Source: Rhyzopertha dominica
Lineage: Eukaryota > Arthropoda > Insecta > Coleoptera > Bostrichidae
Reading direction: 5' to 3'
NCBI GenBank assembly: GCA_025024175.1
Contig: QCXZ01000042.1
Location: forward strand, 12,417,501 to 12,481,500
Length of the DNA stretch: 64,000 nt
Shown: in pieces, positions 48,100 to 61,213 of the stretch
How positions within the stretch are numbered: the stretch's first letter is position 1
How the letters are laid out: every line of letters begins with the position of its first letter
Translations under genes and position numbers: made by a program
The notes under the pieces: model-generated
The model's input: the letters and a program-made list of their open reading frames with translations, nothing else
What the model was told of the DNA's origin: nothing
Databases searched by the model: none

Positions 48100-49210
48100 A
48101 GATTGGTATCAAAAACTCACCTCATCTGGAAGATACATAAATTACTATTCTGAACATAATTTCCATATAAAACTAAATCTTATTAAAGCTTTAAAAAATA
48201 GAATTGAAAAAATTACACATCCGTCCCTTACACATCAAGCTTTTCACAGATTATATAAAAATACTTATTAAATATTATTATTAAATTATTATTTGGTAGT
48301 AACAATTCAAGGACTTCTGTTAATAACACCACATATGGCCAGATAAGTCAAGATTACTTAGTTAATCCCCAAAATATAGTATTTGCGTCCCTTCCATTTA
48401 TACCAAATTTAACACATAAACTTACGAAATTTTTTAACGGTTACAAATTTAAAAATTGCAAAATACTATATAAAAACTAATAAAAAGTTGTTTCAAAACT
48501 TAAAGATAAAATTGACAAAAATTAAAAAATGAATGTGATTTATTGTGTTGAATGTCTGGACTGCCCCTCCGTTTATATTGGACAAACCATGCAGTCTTTA
48601 GAACACAGACTGAACCTCCTACATCGTAGTGATGTTCGTCTACGTCCAGATCGTTGTGCTTTAGCTCAGCATGCATCTAGTACCGGACATTCTTTTGGTT
48701 TCCTAAATACTGCAATTTTAGACATAGAAACTAATAAATCAAAACGTTTATTTTTAGAAATGTGTTATATACAACAAAATTCCAATTCTATTAACAAAAG
48801 GTCAGATATACAAAATCTTCTTCAACTTCAACTTCTTCAAATTGACAGTGTTAAACTAAGAAATGATACAACTTAAAATTTATGTATAGAATTTTTAAAT
48901 AATATTTATTTTAAGCTTGTTCAACAACTCTATCCTTGATTATGTCGAAAAATTTTGTAAGTTTTGTCAATTTCACGGTTGGACACCTTTTAATTATTTA
49001 TTCAGTTTTACCATACGGCATTCTGTAATAGTTTATTCTTTCACAAAGTTATATGTTTTCGTCGTTTTGTTTCCTTTAATATTTGGAGTTAACAGTAACT
49101 GTCAAGAAGTTTAATTATAAAAAGTGCCTGTTATGTATTTAATTTTAGTGTCCTGACGAAGAGCCGATTTTGGCTCGAAATATAGACAGACAAAGTTAAG
49201 AAATCCATTT
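48100..49210 (+). mobile_element. Penelope-like element 3' part with hammerhead ribozyme
   Basis: The end of a reverse-transcriptase domain can be read near 48105-48270 (SSGRYINYYSEHNFHIKLNL). An open frame at 48529-48876 then holds the GIY-YIG endonuclease: VIYCVECLDCPSVYIGQTMQ, the conserved ALAQHASSTGHSFGF and RLFLEMCYIQQN. The frame is open to its stop but is cut off from the RT part by stops between 48270 and 48528. A hammerhead-like ribozyme follows at 49149-49188 in the terminal repeat. The endonuclease resembles the copy at 9030-9990. The left neighbour is unassigned sequence and the right neighbour a DNA transposon remnant. Confidence 0.75.
49149..49188 (+). ncRNA. Hammerhead ribozyme of Penelope-like terminal repeat
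   Basis: The order is TGTC (stem I, 49149-49152), CTGACGA (core, 49153-49159), A, GAGCC (stem II), loop GATTTT, GGCTC (stem II), GAAA (49177-49180), TATA (minimal stem III and a TA cleavage site) and GACA (stem I, 49185-49188). All core bases of a hammerhead are present, with one extra A before stem II and a very short stem III. Minimal-stem-III hammerheads are established features of Penelope-like elements, where they process tandem transcripts. Activity is not shown by sequence alone. Confidence 0.65.
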
Positions 49211-49259
49211 CTTAATTTAGCCCAAACATCCTTGCCGTTTTCCCAAGAAAATATATTTA

Positions 49260-50200
49260 TATTCTTTTTTTCTATTTCTATTTTTTCTAGCTGATGTTGG
49301 CGCCTTGTTCACTAATTTTGAATGATGACTCGCGTTATCAATGACTATAACGGATCCTGGTGGTAGCTCTGGCAGTAACTGCTGCTAAAACCAAGTTTCA
49401 AAAAGTGCAGAGTCCATATCACAATGGTAGTCAGCAGAACAATTTTGGATCTGTTTCGCTGACAATAATAAGCCATTGTCCACCCATCTATCACTTCCTC
49501 CCGCATGAAGAATTATAATTCTTTTTCCTCTCGAAGGTGGTGCTTGCAGAACGCAGTTATTTGTCCCATCTGTCAGTCCTTTTTTTATCAAGTCGTGGGT
49601 GTCGTACCACGTTTCATCCAAATATACGATATTACGATTTTCTTGGCGGTACCTTCTGATTTCGTTTATATAATCCCATCCCATTCTTTCTAGTCGGGTT
49701 GATTCCGTTATGGACAAACGTTGGTTTAATGTAGTATAATTAACATCGATGCTCCTCAAGTATTTTCTGAACCACTCTTCGCAATAACTTATCCTAATTC
49801 CAAAAGTTTTAACTTCAGATTTGCCGTAGTTGGAACCTTATTTTTCTTATACATTTGTTAAATCACTTTTTTAATTTCTATCCCAAGCTCTTTTGATATA
49901 TTTAGAAATTTCTCCGAATTGCGTGAATTTCTTGAATTGCCTTTATTTTCATATCTCTCACAGTCGTGTAGGGGACACCAACCATTTCACTGGTCACTTT
50001 TAACGGAGCACTGCACTCTTTTTTATCAAAAAATTGTATACATTTTTTATGATTTCTTTAGCATGTTGGGTAAGGTAGCGACGATTCCTCTTGTTTTCTT
50101 CAATTTGCACTTCCATGTCAGCGTCAGCAACTTCATTCTGAGCGGTACTTGGAGCAGCTTTTTCCCAAGGACGGAACATTTTTGGCTTCTATTGTCTCGC
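49260..50200 (-). pseudogene. Insect DDE-type transposase remnant (HAGGSDRWV family)
   Basis: Minus-strand frames show an N-terminal part rich in charge (NKRNRRYLTQHAKEIIKNVY, about 50110-50040). An open piece at 49759-49385 holds NRNIVYLDETWYDTHDLIKK (first catalytic Asp), IIILHAGGSDRWVDNGLLLS and SADYHCDMDSALFETWF. It continues in another frame with ELPPGSVIVIDNASHHSKLV (second catalytic Asp) down to about 49290. The third acidic residue is not present. Many stops lie in the N-terminal half. This family is common in insects and differs from the HDGAPPHF transposases elsewhere in the window. Confidence 0.7.
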
Positions 50201-52984
50201 GCACAGAAATACTAAGACTGAATGCTAGTTTTGGTTTGACCGGTAGTGAATTTTAAATAATCCGACCCTGCTTAACCATCTTCCGAAAATCGGACCTAAA
50301 TTTATGGTAATCCGGTTATTTCTGTAACTTGTGAGGGGCCGCCTGCTGTTCGAGATGAAAGATAAATTTTATTGCAGGGTTGTAATAACGGTAAGAGAGT
50401 TGCATTACTATACCTTGTAGGTGGAAAAATTTTGAACGATTATTCATTCTATACCTATACTCTATACGAATAGACAGTATTATTTATTATATTTTCGCGC
50501 TGTCTCATTCTTTAAGACAAGACAGAGAAGTCCGTAAAGCAAGCAATCTAAAGTTAGTCTCCGGTGCTGTAACCTACACTGCAAGGGATCCCATCATCTA
50601 TACATAGCCCCATTAACATACTAACGGCCTCCAGCATGCAAGAGTGCCCTCCTCATTGTTTGGTCACGAAATTAATGGCAAGGTCTCAGCCATCGTAGGG
50701 CCCGGATTAATTCGAGATGTACCAGATGCGCCTGAGTTGGGCCTAAGGTCGTTGCAAGGGCCTGCTGTTCAATCAGCAGAAGAGGAACACGTGCGTCCTA
50801 AAAGGGTGACACGGACAGGAATACTTGATCCCGGATTACCGGCGAAAGGTGGTGGAATATTTGACTTCGCTGTCCTTCGTGATGGATACCTCTCGAGTTT
50901 GAACAGGGGGTGAAATTGGTTGGGAATTTTTTGTCTAGATTTCGTGGTTGACATGTACTTTTCATTACGTACCGTCTTAGTAAAATTTTGGTAATATCTG
51001 GTCCTATTCTGCAGATAATTTTAGATACTAGCTTGATTTTGACTGAATTACCTACTATACTAAAAAAGTTAATGAAATTCACCTGTTATGCAACTGAGAT
51101 ACCATATTAAATAGAAAAATTTGTAAGTGCTACCAGTAGATAGTACTGCTCTATTGGCTTCTTCGTTATTAAGACATCCTAAACCTAAATAATAAGAAAC
51201 TGTGTCTTTATAACAATTGCCAGAGTTTCTTACAATTCTGTTATAAATATGAAGGCTGAAACCATTCAAATATTTGTACAATTGCTCCTTCATTTGCCTT
51301 TTCAGTTCTGTTAAACTACAGTAAAGTTATGATATCACAAGAGCCACATTAGCATATGTAACAGATAAAGACAGTAAGTATATGATACTTTGTTATAATA
51401 TACTTCTTTTAGAGAGTATATAGTTGCCATGGGGNCGGCTAAGTGGCTTTGTCCTGCTGTCAGTTAACAGTAGTTCCAAAAGAAATTCGACNCAGATGCC
51501 AAAATTCCCACAAATACATCCTTGCTATCCTAATTTCTTCCACCAGTCACACACATAACACACTAAAAAATGACAGTCCCACGCCCACTACTTCGTCTTG
51601 TGCACGTGGACGCTCGGCAAAGCCGCAAATATATGGCAGAAAATAAACAAACTAACGTCGGGAGCGATTTATATTTTTACACGCGTCTACAGCGCGCGAT
51701 AAAGTGCGCTATGAAAGATCGCCGCCTATTATTTACGAACGGCCGTTTCTTTTGCCGGGATGCTTGCCCTATCAACTTTGGGCAATGCGCGGAAATACGA
51801 TGAAATAGTTGAATTGAGATATGAGTTCTTTTAGCTAATATGTCACTTGCGTGAAAAATAAAAAGCCACCGGATCAAGAAATTAGAGGAAGTTATTCAAT
51901 GTCATGTCTGGATTGGAATCAGGGTTAGTTTTTTAACTCAAACATTTTACATTAATTTTAATCTAAATCCTCCTTACAATATCTTCTAGGTTACCTTTAC
52001 TTTAAAATACACCCCCTCCTAAAATTTACTACCTGCTANTATAAAAGCGTATACTAAGTCTCTTAAAAAGTAGACGTATTAGAGCTTTATTGTATTATGT
52101 TACAAGAATCGTATCGGCCAGTGTAATCTATCAACGTTATCTATCGAAATTTTTACATGTTAAACCATCCAATAAAAATTCTATTAAGGATAGTCCACGG
52201 TAACCAACAGGCTTCAACATTTTTTTGCTGAACATCAGCTTTCAAATGAGCTATCGTACGCGTCTAAGATGGAAGATTTCATGAAAGAATTTTTGCTGCC
52301 TTGAATCGAATACATTAGGGACATTCTTTAAAGTGTTATGTTATCATAAGCAATTTGATGATTTTTTAGAATGAATACTTGCTATCGTTATCGAATGTAT
52401 AGTACATCCCAATTAGTTGCCCTATTCTATTCATTCCAGTTGTGTTATAGGAATTAGACAAAAGTCTGTCACAAACTTATCCCTTCTTTGATTACCCCCT
52501 CCCCGCCCATTTATTTGTGGCACATCCCGGTCAGCTAATTTCCTGTCCATTACTAATAAAAGAAAACAGATGCCAGAGGCATGGGAACAAAGACGCCTGC
52601 TCGTCGCGACGTTTCAGGACGGACGTCCCTCCGGTTGCTTTATGTGACGATGCGGAATATGATGAGAATATAGCGAAGTATTAATAAGTAAAAGGGTGTA
52701 GAGATAAAACTTCTTGTTTTTCTCGGCTCGTTCGACGAGGGACGTGACCCTAGATTAAGTTTAAACGTCAGCAACGTCGCAATTTTCATCTGTAAGTGTG
52801 GAGATAATTTATTACAACAATTCTCGATATCTTTTGAGGTTGTCAGTTTATATTATCCTACTCATTTTGCGCAGGTTAATAACTTCGTTACTGCACGCAT
52901 TTTTATTACAACGACCCTTTTTATAATACGAGCAACAAATTCCTATATTGAAATTGATTAAACACTATAATAGCAGTAAGAACA

Positions 52985-53465
52985 ATAATAATAATCGATA
53001 AAAAAGGCCCAATATTGTGCTCACCGATAATACCACACCAGAAATTCACTTTCTGATGGATTTGTGTCCGACCAATATCTGCAATTATGTTTATTCATAT
53101 TGAGGCAAAAATCGCTTTATCAGAAAACATAATCCAATTTCATCATTTCTATTTTCATCTATCATGTTCATAGCAGTTTTGCAAAATTCTATCCTACGAT
53201 CGAAATCATCGGCGTTCAGTTCTTATGATAAATGCACTTTGTACGGATGATGCTTTTCTTTTTTCAAAATTTTCTGAACAGATCTTCTGTTAATATGGTG
53301 AGTGAGAGCACGCTGTTGTACGGAACACTTGGCATTCTCTTGCATATACAAAAGGACATTCACGCTACTTTCCTCACTCGTTGGACGTCCTGGTTTTTGA
53401 CGATTTATAGCACCGCTATTTTCTTCAAAACGTTGCAATGTTTTAAAAACTGTTGATCTGGCAAT
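52985..53465 (-). pseudogene. IS630/Tc1/mariner-type transposase, N-terminal half
   Basis: On the minus strand 53438-53223 encodes the DNA-binding part: INRQKPGRPTSEESSVNVL, then RRSVQKILKKEKHHPYKVHL. Broken frames continue to 52985 with FSDKAI (first Asp), NKHNCRYWSDTNPSES and VNFWCGIIGEHNIGPF. The rest of the catalytic domain is absent. It is related to the transposases at 33902, 38208 and 41525. No terminal repeats are visible. Confidence 0.65.
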
Positions 53466-54589
53466 TATTGGTTCACGGTTTTGTTCTTAGTTAGCGATAA
53501 CGAATATGTTTTTTTTTGCAAGAGTCAAGTTTGTTATCACACTTTTCTCAAATCGGAAGCAATAAATTGTACAAGTGTGATACATTTTTTGGGAGAAATA
53601 TCCTTTTCAATGATATGCCTTTTGACCCTCCTTCTCGTTTGCACCCATATCTCGAAAACGAGAGCTGACACGGAGTTAAAAAAATTCCAGAAAATGCATT
53701 TTAATTATCCAAAGACTCATGCACAATTTCAGAAAAATCGGTCCAACAGAACCTGAAATACCCTGCTGGTTCCATACCTTATAACATTTATTTAATCATT
53801 TTTGCATAAATTACAAATTAAAGGATATAAATATAATACATGCACATATTCTTCGTATACTAACGCCATTGGCCTTTCCTAAAAAAAAATAAAATGTTAT
53901 TATTATTTATATTAGGTTGAAACAAACAACTTACCTGTATGAGCAACCTGGGTTGCCTATGTGAGGTTTCCAGAATTATTTCGTGCATTTTGTTATCGCA
54001 TTTTGGCTTGGCCCTGTTTTCTACAAAAATCACCATTCTGTGACTGACATCGAACGACAGAGCACACATTTATTAAAGAGTTGTTGGAATAGTCCAAATC
54101 CAATCTTTCGAGAGCATCCGTAAGTTACGTCACAATCCAACAAATAACAATTTCTAGCAAATTGATAAAATTACCCGAGAAAGACCTTCAACAAGTGAGG
54201 AAACCTTGTGTAAAATGATTATTACAGTACAACTTACATCTAAAATGTAATAGGGTCTTTTGGTGGAGGCTTAGAGCTAGATCGAGTACAGTTTTTCTAT
54301 CAAGCACTGGAAGATCAAAATTTGGTTCGAGACCGAAGCAGCAGCCCCGTTTAGCAATACCAATTGCCGGTTACCCGGCCATATCGCGAACTGCAGCATC
54401 TGGACAGGAAAACAGCTAAGTCCAACTTATATAGCAACATCATTCAGTCAATACTTACCTGTTCTTTTTGTTTACACTTTGTTGCATATTTTGGTAATGT
54501 TGTGAATCAAATGTTAGCCCGCTCAAAGCTTTGAAGGGGATACCGCGTTTGTACGTTATCATCAGCAAGCTGTATAGTTGCACGGTAAA

Positions 54590-54700
54590 ATAAAATAATA
54601 ATATTCCAACCGGACCGACGATCGCTTTATTTTGTCTACATTCTAGTTTCCAATTTTTGGACTCTGTGTAAAATTGGTGGCGCCCTTAAAAACCGAGCTC
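54590..54700 (+). other. Possible LTR end with primer-binding-like site
   Basis: An AT-rich stretch with AATAAT/TTTATTTTG ends in actctgtgta, followed by aaattggtggcgccc (54671-54685). TGGCGCCC next to an LTR end is the usual tRNA primer site of Ty3-type retrotransposons. No second LTR, gag or pol sequence is visible nearby, so this is only a suggestion of a partial element. Confidence 0.25.
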
Positions 54701-56049
54701 TAACCGAGCATCTGGCTGCCGTCGCGCCGTGTAAAAAAAATAAAAGAGAAATTTTACGTTACAACCTTGTAGCGACCCTGTATGTATGTGAAACAAAAGA
54801 CCACAAGGTATTCATCTCGACTTAATATTAAACTTACCCTCACCAGTAAAATACAAAAGTTACAGAAACCTCACGACATCGTCGGTCTAATTGCGACCCT
54901 TTTGTGCTGTTCTTGTACAATACGGCAGCCCTGACCCGTCCGGTGGCAAAGTTTTGCGCCGCCGACTGACCTCAAGCCTAACACCGAGTTTAGCGCCCGC
55001 CACACGATCCAGATCAGCCCCTAAGCCTGTGGCTTAATAGCCGCCACCCTCACACAATGGTAAATACATCAGGGCGCGCCACGCATATATCTTGCATTAG
55101 TGCACGGAGTCCTGCCGCCCCGCCGGTGGTTTATGGGCCGCTGAGAGCGGCTTGCGCGCACTTTGATAACAAAGCCCTCCACGTAAATACCTTTAGTGAA
55201 GCCCGCGAAAGCGCAACTCGAGAACTTCTCGTAATTAACGGTATGAGACTTCATTAGGGCGTAAGCGGCGGTTCTTGGGGATGAAAACGTGAAAATTGCC
55301 GTTAGAAAGGTTCAGTTTTCGGATTACGTATAAGATGAAATAAGGATACAATGTCATCTGTATGCACAATGACTCTTTCATGTCTTATTGCTAATAATGT
55401 TCAAACGTATTGAAAACTTCACGAATTTGATAAAAAAATAAACTATAATTTTAAGTCTTGCTTGTTCATTCCATTTTACTACGAAGATTCAAATATAAAC
55501 CGGAACTGCAAAAAGTGTTTCTACACTATCTCTCCACGTTTTTTCCTTCCAAGTCTATGCATTTTTACTATAGTTGTGGCAGTTCCAATGCCACACTTTT
55601 GTGGAATAATATTGGCTAAATGCTTAGCCATTTGCGTACAAACTTCGCAATAACACGCTTAGTAAACCAAAGCAAGAATAAATACTATAGCAAGTTAATA
55701 AAAAACGTGTCCGATAATTCTAAAAAGCATGAGAGGTAGCGTTTAATGTCACAAACAAAACCACACAGCATAGAGAAGTAGATAATATCAGATCAAACTA
55801 TAGTGGTGAATAGATTTAGTGATGATTTTGTAAAGGTGGTTGAGAACATGGCGATTAACATACAAAACTTAGTAATCAAGGTATAATGGATGTATCAAAT
55901 TAGGAAAAAACTAGAATATTAGGTAATTCTACATTTTTTAGGTTCTTCTACAGGAAATGAAGTCGGTACTGCCAACCATAAGATAACTTAACAATAAATC
56001 TGCGTGTGGAAATAAATAAGTACCACTAAACATAACGTTATAAAACCAT

Positions 56050-57645
56050 TTAGTTGCCTTATAAATCTGTCACTTACGACTGAGAATTTGGATTTAAAAG
56101 AGGCTGTAATTATATCTTACTTTACACATGTTCAATATAGATGAGAATGACGTTTTGAGAGCTGCTAAAAACATTAAATGTAATTTTGTTTCCGGTCCTG
56201 ATGATGTTCCGGCCTTCTTTGTGGTTGATTGTATCAAGTGTTTAGTGTTGCCATTATGTCACATTTTCAATCTAATTTTGAAAAAAAGCAACTTTCCCGA
56301 TGTATGGAAAACGTCACGAATATTTCCAGTTTTTAAAAACGGTGATACAGCGGTTGTTTGCAATTATAGACCAATTGCTCTTATGGCCAATTTTGCTAAG
56401 TCGTTTGAGTTGGTTTTGTCTCAAGTTATTTACCCACATATTGAGCCCTATATAGCACCGGAACAGCACGAATTTGTTAAGGGAAATCAACGATTTCTAA
56501 TCTTTGTGCGAGTTTACACATATTGTATCTAAATCTCTTGATTAACGTTTACAGGTCGACGTTGTGTATACTGATTTGAAAAAGGCTTTTGATCGTGTTA
56601 ATCACTGCTTTCTATTGAATAAACTGCGAAATTTCAGTTTTTGCGATGGGCTTGTCCCTGTTGTTAAGTCTCTTTTGATGGATAGGCGGCAATTTGTTGA
56701 GCATGGTGGTTTCAGATCTAACACTTTTCATGCAACTAGTGGAGTGATTCAGGGTTCGATCCTGGGCCCAAAATTATTCGTAATATTTCTCAACGATGTA
56801 GTGAAATCGCTTAAATGTAATGTGTACATGTATGCCGATGACATAAAAATACTGAAGGCTATAGGTTCTTATTCGGACTGCTTGCTTCTTCAGCAGGATA
56901 TTGACAATTTAAATAGATGGTGTTTCACGAACAAACTTGAATTAAATATTAATAAGTGCAAAATAGTGACCTTCGGCAGAAAAAACGTACGCTATAACTT
57001 TTTCTACAACATCTCAGGGAATGTACTTTCCAGATGTGATGAAATTAAAGACTTAGGTGTTATCGTTGATTGTAAGTTGTCTTTTGTTCAGCACATTGAA
57101 GACTCTGGGGTTTATTATGCAAAATGCTTCTGAATTCAATAACATTTTTGCTATAAAGTTATTGTTTCATGCCTTAGTTAGATCTAAGCTTGAATACTGC
57201 AGTGTAATTTGGAATCCTTACCAGCAGCAATATATCGATCTGTCGGAAAATATTTTAAGAAAGTTTTCCAAGTATCTCTACTTTAAAATGTTTGATGTCT
57301 ACCCTACAAGACATTATGATCAGAGCGCGCTATTAAATGTTGTTAATAAAGTCTCTCTTGAGAGTAGACGAAAATTGGCATCTATTGTTTTCTTGCAGAA
57401 ACTTATTTGCGCTAAAGTAGTTAGTAGTACTCTTCCGAATGAGATAAGCATAAATGTCCCCAGAGTTAATAGTAGATCGCCTGTTCCCTTTTATTACAGT
57501 GTCCACTCAACATCATTTCAACTGTGCCATGATAATGGAATTTAAGTTATGTAATTATGTTATGTCCAACAGTAACTTTGATATTTTTTATGACAACTTT
57601 TCAACGAGTTCAATTAAACGAAAGTTGCTGTCTATCGGGCATTAA
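56050..57645 (+). mobile_element. Non-LTR retrotransposon (CR1/jockey-like), 5'-truncated
   Basis: Reverse transcriptase in three frames. 56128-56532 carries KNIKCNFVSGPDDVPAFFV and VCNYRPIALMANFAKSFELV. 56564-57133 carries YTDLKKAFDRVNHCFL (first catalytic Asp), ATSGVIQGSILGPKLF and the catalytic VYMYADDIKIL, then the thumb. 57057-57645 carries the C-terminal part (LVRSKLEYCSVIWNPYQQ), ending LLSIGH and a stop. One frameshift near 56530 and one near 57100 break it. The endonuclease domain and any ORF1 are missing, and no poly-A tail can be made out after 57645. All catalytic residues are intact, so the copy is of moderate age. Confidence 0.8.
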
Positions 57646-60269
57646 TAACCATTATTAACTATATTGCAAAGTCATTAGAGAAATGTTAAAAACAATGCAG
57701 TGGAGGGTACCAAGAAAATTGTATGTAGTTGCAGCCTGCTTCCCTCTGCAATTTTAATACATTCCATCGGCCCTCTAGCTGAATAATCCATCAAATGCAG
57801 CGCTTAGCCTGGGCGCGAAGAACCCACGAGCAAATGAGATCCGCAGCATTACTCATGTTTCGCAAGAATTCCGCGCGACGCAGCTCCCCTAGTTTATGTA
57901 GTGTTAAACGAGCTTAAATGCAAATTGGGTGAAATACGCCATCCCTAGCTGGTCCGCCGTGTTCTGTGGATTTAGGCATTAATTCACTAATATCCTTCCA
58001 GCGGGAGCTGCAACGTCAAACTTGAAATTAAACTGCGGCCATGCGGATCTCTGTCGAGACTAATTCTGGGTGAAACTGCGATAAGTGCATTGTTGGATGT
58101 GTGTATTCTTGACGAATTGTATTAAATCTTTGATGATACGTCTGTTAGTGGCAACGGTTACTAAGTCTGTGAAACTGAGGGTGTCTATATAAACTCATAT
58201 GGTTTTTCTTTTGTGGATGGCTCGAACCTATTTAAAAAAAAACAAATCTTACCACATTGCCTACAGCAATCGTAAAGGGTGTAAATTACAGTTGTTACCT
58301 ATATTATTCTCATGTTCGCTTCAGATTAGAATTACATATTGTCATTTTTAACTGATGATTTTTATCCGCCAAGATGCACATACCTTGAATTAGACTGCAG
58401 CTAACTGCTCAAAAAATTAATTGCTCCACAACATTTTCCCTCACAGTACTTGGCGTTTATTAATTTTTATATAATAAAACTCCATTTTTCTTAAAAGAAT
58501 ACGTAAACTCTTAGTACTGTAGGTAATTTTTAGCTCAGTTTTACTACTAGCTTTTGCGATGGCCCCAATGTCCTCCAACCAAGCCGCAAAACTGCTGTTT
58601 TGGTTTGAAATAGCGTAAACACCGCTATACATTTTTCCACAGAAATTAAGTATGTATTTAGTAACTTTGTGTTGTTGTGACTGCGTTTTAAGGAAAGTTT
58701 GCTACTTTTTTTTACCAAGCTTTAAGCAATTCAAGTAAAATTTTGCAACTTAGGATGCGAATATTATGCTTTTTCGGGGCGTAATTTGTAACCAAAAATG
58801 CTTAGAATCCAGCCGTATTGTCGCTGGGTTGATGCCCCTAAGTCACCAAAAACTCATACGCGTCACTATTATAAAATCCTGTTTCAAACTCTTGGATATA
58901 CAAAACGTTTAAAATATTTTATTTTAGCATAAACCTCTGATTATACTGTGAATCACTTCCAACTGCTGTACTCTATATTTTAGTATACTATTATACAGGT
59001 TAGTGACATTTATAGAAACAAAAGCAAGAAAACTATTTTTATTTCTATAATATGCACTACTGGTCGCTTTTAAGTCATCTGTCATCGTTAAAATCTTCCA
59101 AGAAATTTCAAATCTGTTACTCTTAACAGAAAAGCTCCCATAAAACGCATACAGTTCTAGTAGCTAATCTCAAGTAGATTAAGCCTACATTCAGAAGCGG
59201 AGCTTTTGCCCGAGATTCACCGGTCTCTAAAGTAAAAGACCTCCCCTTATTATTAGATTTGGGTGCTGTTCACGTTTGTACGGGTCCACTTGGTATTGAA
59301 TTTGCCGGCAATTCGAGCGCCACTTACCCAGGGAGATATTTTATATGCCGGCGATACCCTGGGGTCGACGGATTTAGAGTTTGTATGGGAAGGTTAACAG
59401 CGCGAAAATTCCCTGGAAATATATGTTTATTTTTAAGCGGAATTCGTTCCTACCTAGAGCATAACTTTTCAGTTCGATCAAAAACTTTCATTGGCATAGT
59501 TCAGTTATTCAATTCAAAATTAACATTCCATTCGGATTCATTGGATAGAATATATGCTTGTTTAATGAAAGCAAACTATTTTGTAATTAAATTTTCCATA
59601 TATACTGTAAAGCTAGAACTCACCATTATTCTGAAGGAAATCTTTCATGTACTAACTGAAATGTCATAAATACAATGCCATGCGTGTAGTATATCCCTTT
59701 AGTTGTAGGCAATTCATAATTGAAAAACCATCCCCTTATTACAGCAACTAAACGTACTGTACAATCTACTATTCTAGCAAAAATAAAATAAGTCAAACCA
59801 AGTGGAATAAACTGATGAAGACAAAATGTAGATTATTTAAGAACTTGGTGTTAAATTGTACATTAGTAACTCTTTCGGAAAGTTAAATAGCACTTTTTGC
59901 GGTGTTGGAAGGATTTTCGAGAAACGATTCTAAATTTGCTATGCACTTTTGTCACCACAAAAAATACATAAAATAAAATGTGGCGTTCCGTTGTAAAACT
60001 CTTCTTATCCACGTTATCCGCGAATCAGAGTTCTATACATATTCCAAATCTAAGGTTAATTTCTATCTATTTTATGCATGAAACCGGCTCAAAACTGTTG
60101 TTTATGCGCCAAAATTTTTCATATTCAGTGGACCAAAGAAACAATTTTTTCTCATATACTGTGCAAGACAATGAGCAATACACTAAAGCATCTGACTAGT
60201 GTATTCATGTGATATCATCCTACAAATAGGAAATATATGTAGTAAATTATACAATACACAGTACACAAT

Positions 60270-60760
60270 GGCAAAACCTACAGATGCAGGCAATTGACAA
60301 TGCAAGATACTCAAATTTCATGAAAATTGTAGATAAATATTTGTCTGCCTTACAGCCAGAAAGGGAAATGATTGCTAATGAACTTGGCAATTATTAATAA
60401 CCTTAAAGCACTGGAAAGCCACTATAGTCGATCGAAAACTATAGTTAGACAGTATTTGCCAAGTGACCTAAACGTAACAAGATGTTTTAAATGTATAATG
60501 AGAAGAAAAATAAAACCTTTTCGAATATTAGCCCCAAGGGTCTAGAAAAGGGAGCTCCCTATCAATATATTTTGGTGAAAAATGCCACAAACATGAAGAT
60601 ATGGCATTTAGAAAAAGCTTTGTGATTGCAACACAGCTGATAATGATGAAGCTATCGCTATAGAAAATGGCAAGCTAATAACAGTGACGAACTTAAAATG
60701 TAGTGTAATTTCTTAAATTTTTAAAACACCACGAATTTCTAGAGTTCAACTGCGAACTCA
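60270..60760 (+). pseudogene. Decayed coding remnant, probably transposon-derived
   Basis: Across several frames the + strand reads MKIVDKYLSALQPEREMIAN, then SHYSRSKTIVRQYLPSDLNV and MFKMYNEKK. Such HYxRxxT...YLPSDL segments occur in uncharacterised insect transposon proteins, sometimes linked with a nuclease-like E-D-x-D region (compare 8285-8683). Several stops break the frame. I cannot assign the family firmly. Confidence 0.35.
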
Positions 60761-60856
60761 GTTCTCAAAATTTATAGTGAGACATGATCTTGCCAATAAA
60801 AATAATTTCGTAATGGTGGCACTTTATATATGGGAAGTCGTCACAAGTGCCGTATT

Positions 60857-61213
60857 TTAAGTGGAATGATATAGCTGGTTTCTCATTCTTTGATTCTGTG
60901 ATTTAACGAAAATTCTTTCGTGAATACTACCCATACCTAGTTTGAGGCATTTCAAAGATATAGATATCGTGGTCGTAAAAATTATTCTTGACGTTTCACC
61001 GATAATAGTGCCGGTTCCCTTAAAAGGAATCTGACTGGATAATTCGTCCTTCCTTCCGTGTGACCATATAACAAATGTGTTGTCCACATAACGGTACCAG
61101 CATTTCGNCCTCTTATCACTAGACTCTATCGCTTCGCCAAGAATAATTTCTACGAACACAGCATCGAACTTGAAGAACTTTCTACGATGAACATCGGCCG
61201 TGAAAGCCTGCAT
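60857..61213 (-). mobile_element. Penelope-like reverse-transcriptase fragment
   Basis: The minus-strand frame contains FVEIILGEAIESSDKR and KCWYRYVDNTFVIWSHG, the region around the polymerase active site. The usual second Asp of YxDD is Asn here (YVDN), so the catalytic pair is lost. One ambiguous base falls before KCW. The flanking parts are unreadable. It lies downstream (in minus-strand sense) of the GIY-YIG copy at 62656-63570, so the two are not one collinear element. Confidence 0.7.

Noticed and set aside
50644..50913. 89-codon + strand open frame in a slightly GC-rich patch
   Set aside because: No recognisable motif, splice context or repeat structure.
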